Assembly: GCA_002786025.1 (NCBI GenBank)
Contig: NHNW01000044.1
Coordinates: 62,001-126,000, forward strand
From: Zasmidium citrigriseum
Lineage: Eukaryota; Ascomycota; Dothideomycetes; Mycosphaerellales; Mycosphaerellaceae
Direction of reading: 5' to 3'
Length of the DNA stretch: 64,000 nucleotides
Every line of letters begins with the position of its first letter. The stretch's first letter is position 1. Made by a program: the position numbers and the translations under genes. Positions 61,269-64,000 of the stretch are shown in pieces. The notes under the pieces were generated by a model. It saw only the letters and a program-made list of their open reading frames with translations. It had not been told where the DNA came from and searched no databases.

Positions 61269-63954
61269 GATGGGTTGGTCAAATCCAAGGCCTGGTGGTC
61301 GTCCAACCTAGATATATCTTCCGTCTTTGCTTCGCGCCGCAGAACCAATACTCTCATGTCGATCGATTACTGAGCGTTGATGCATCTTTGCAAGCGGAGA
61401 GCATGCTGTGCAACGTTCGTCGTCGCCAAGTTGATTGCATCAGCCAGATTTGAAAGCAACCGATGAATGTCTCTAACCATTTTCTGTCAACCTTGCCCAC
61501 GAGAAGTTTCGCCTGACCGAATAGTTTCTCTGTTGTGTCGTTAGTCGCTTGTATTGTTATGACTTGCCAAGAGAAATGGCCCCTGTCCGGTGAATTTTGT
61601 CTGCAGGAAGTCGAGGACCACATGCCGAATAGGGATCGCTCCTTCAGGCTTACAAATGTTTACTGAATGATCATGTTGTTAGACAACCAAAGTTTGTTCG
61701 ACCTGTTGATATATGCTATGGCTTCCAGACCTGAGCGACTGTTGGTGTACTTCGCGTCCTGTCGTTGGGTCGGAGAACGCAAGAACAAGGCTATCGAGCT
61801 TGAGCTTGCTCACATGGTACAAAGGTCCTCCAAGCCGTTTGGAAATAGCGGGCTGCATTGCAATAAGTCGGTTGTCGTCCCGGAGCAGATCGATCCAGTG
61901 ACCTGGCAGGAGGTTGAGCGCAGACAAGCGAATTAACTGTTAGCTTGATGACCTGCCACCGCAATGCAGAACGGTTGGATCTGGCGAGGTTATGGAAGTT
62001 TGCCTTCCCGGTTCGATATCATCTGTGGACTTGCGAGCTACAACATTGCCGACTGTGATGTACAGATAATTCACGCCTCCCCATCGTGGCGAGCCAAGAC
62101 CATGCGAGGACAACGTGCCTTGTGTTCCAAAGTGAACAGCGCGTCTCCCACGCGTCCACAAGCTTGCCGTGGAAAGGAACGTTGCGACAAGCTCAGGGTC
62201 CTTGAACTGCTAGCAACACATCAGACTCCTGCCATGTGAGCCTTCCCACAGCCGGTCTGGTATCTCGTGCGACGGTACCTCTCCACATTGCCGAGATGTT
62301 CCAGGGGTTCCATCTGCAGCGGGCATACTGGTCCGTCAAGGATAACAACTGCCGTGGTCCCCAGCCTGAAGAGTCTTGTAAATCCGAGTAGCGAACGAGA
62401 GCTCTGGATTGGCTCTCCTGGAGAAGCCAACGAGGCCCAACAGCGCTCGGCACGCGCAGATGGTTGCTGATCCTATCGTTATGCAGGGCAAAGAGCTGAC
62501 ACGGAGCTCTGCATCCTTCCAGAATCTCTTGCCTCTAGGCGTTTGGAGTCTCGAAGTATTTTCATTGGTTGCTGATGGATGCTTCTTCAAGTTGGCAGAT
62601 TAGCGCGTCCGGTCAGATAGACGGTGTACCTCATTCAGGAAGGAGGCAACAGGACCAGCATGTTCAATGCATTGTCAAGTGTTTGTCCAGACCGCACTTA
62701 GTGGGTTACACGGAGATGAAGCATTCGCCACGAAGGGATTCATCAGACTTGCCATTCCGCCCTCATTGTTCTCTTAAGGGAGAGGCGAATCTTGAGAGTG
62801 TATCTTGCTGCTGTATCTCCGTAGAATGGCGACATATGCCTAGCGTGCACACTAACGCCCGAACAGCTCAAGCTTCCGCGCATCTGACAGCGAATGCGGT
62901 CCCTGCAGACTGTGGTGAGATTTGGGTTTGCCGCAAGTCGCAAAGACCTGTTTGGTAGCGAAGATATCACTCGGTTGGGCATGGTGAGCAGCAGATCCGT
63001 TTTTGGACAGAGTCAGTTCGTGAGGCGGACTCGTAGGCGTGGCAATGGACGAAAGCAGGCAGGCCCCGGCTTTGACGACGTCGGCACGAGACAAGTTGGC
63101 AGATGTCGGCCAAGACGTCTGGGTTGGGTGGCTGTGGTGCTGCCGGCCGGCGAATTCACATGACGATGAGACTCTGTCTCCTCTCACATGCGACGTCGTA
63201 TCAGAATCTGTCGGGTCTGTGGTGGGTATGAAATTTTGCGGTGTCAGGCGTGTGAATGGCAGGAGGAGTACGGGTGGTGGGGGGAGCGGAAGCGAACAAG
63301 TTCTGGGCCAGAGATCGACAATGCAAGTGCAAGATGCAGCCGCGCGCACTGTTGCGAGCTCGACCGCCTGCCCCTTCGGCCAAACGACGTGCCGTGGTGG
63401 TGACAGCAGTCATATCTGCCATCTTAATTCTTCTTGATTTTATTCATTCTGTTCTGTGGTGGTGCTATTTCGCAGACGACCGGGATTGCGGTCTGGCCCA
63501 GATCTGACCGGGAAAGGGCGTTTGTGGCGTGCTTGACGTCATCTTTTGCACTCGCGTGCTTCCTGCCTGCGTCGAGGACCCTGGATCGCTCCTTCCCTTC
63601 TTCCCTAGATTAGCAAGCACCACCAGGCCTCGCCGTAGCCTCACCACACCGCACCAACGACGACGAGACTGCGCGCTCTCTCTCTCCCCTAACTGCTCAC
63701 GAGCGCAGCAGGCCGTATTGCCATTGCCCTCGCCCCCTGGTCCTCGCAAGCCGCCCGTCGACGTCATCACCACCTGCGAATCGAAACTCCTCAGCCACAC
63801 CCACCCAGCACAAGCAGCACCACCGCGAGACGCCGAATGCATGACCGCCAGCATGACCGCATTCTCCTCTAAGCGGCGCACCTAGACAGCATTCACCACC
63901 ACCGCAACACCCACCGCGCCTGGACCTCGCTGTCGCACAGCCGCCGCCACAGCC
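61269..63954. other. Long region without a supported gene
   Basis: 2.7 kb. Several minus-strand frames between 61679 and 62453 have protein-like stretches (for example LLGFTRLFRLGTTAVVILDG and GGPLYHVSKLKLDSLVLAFS), but they share no frame, start or domain. They may be decayed coding DNA. CT-rich DNA at 63590-63700 looks like a promoter for the start at 63955. Confidence 0.35.
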
Positions 63955-64000
63955 ATGACCACCGAGACAGCCACTTCGCCGCGATATTATGCCAGCGGCC
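63955..64000 (+). CDS. Possible gene start, cut by window edge
   Basis: An ATG in fair context (CAGCCATGACC) follows CT- and CACC-rich leader DNA and stays open for 15 codons (MTTETATSPRYYASG) to the end of the window. Too short to identify. Confidence 0.3.
   Translation, partial: MTTETATSPRYYASG

Noticed and set aside
61679..62453. Several protein-like minus-strand frames
   Set aside because: They lie in different phases with no start or consistent splice sites, so a gene cannot be supported.

Overview
This window is nuclear DNA of a filamentous ascomycete (Pezizomycotina). The evidence is short introns of about 45 to 75 nt with GTAAGT-like donors and CTRAY branch points, a RIP-mutated repeat, HET and STAND-type allorecognition proteins, a fungal Lys2, an ERG2 sterol isomerase and a class III chitinase. 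Dothideomycetes is plausible, but the species cannot be read from the sequence. I rebuilt gene models by splicing by eye and checked that exon lengths sum to whole codons. Several open frames start at TTG or GTG, so I moved those starts to the first ATG.

Layout. 1-20.2 kb: partial GH1 beta-glucosidase, alpha-aminoadipate reductase (lysine synthesis), RBR ubiquitin ligase, a HET protein with ankyrin repeats inside the HET domain, an unknown 579 aa protein, ERG2, a STAND-type/ankyrin protein, an F-box protein and a Dap1-type haem protein. 20.8-31.9 kb: a disordered coiled-coil protein, a secreted Cys-rich protein, a seven-exon unknown protein, a sulfotransferase-like P-loop protein, an epoxide hydrolase and a Ser-rich disordered protein. 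32.6-38.5 kb: five tandem same-strand genes for J-domain/coiled-coil proteins, followed by a small coiled-coil gene. 38.9-50.4 kb: PTR2 peptide transporter, class II aldolase, two tandem F-box paralogues, an NDH-2-like oxidoreductase, a beta-rich repeat protein and a Cys-cluster protein. 51.2-54.2 kb: a 3 kb RIP-destroyed repeat, flanked on its right by an intact 336 bp inverted-repeat element with 9 bp target duplications. 54.9-61.3 kb: GH18 chitinase, a small membrane protein, a Dug3-like amidotransferase, a sixth J-domain gene (intronless, opposite strand) and a secreted epoxide hydrolase. The last 2.7 kb has no supported gene until a possible start at 63955.

The most unusual content is the J-domain family. 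Five genes form a tandem array with one intron at the same place after the HPD helix. One member carries an in-frame stop, one has lost HPD, and a dispersed intronless copy shares a C-terminal zinc finger with the first array member. This looks like a lineage-specific gene family expanding and decaying. I know of no described function for it.
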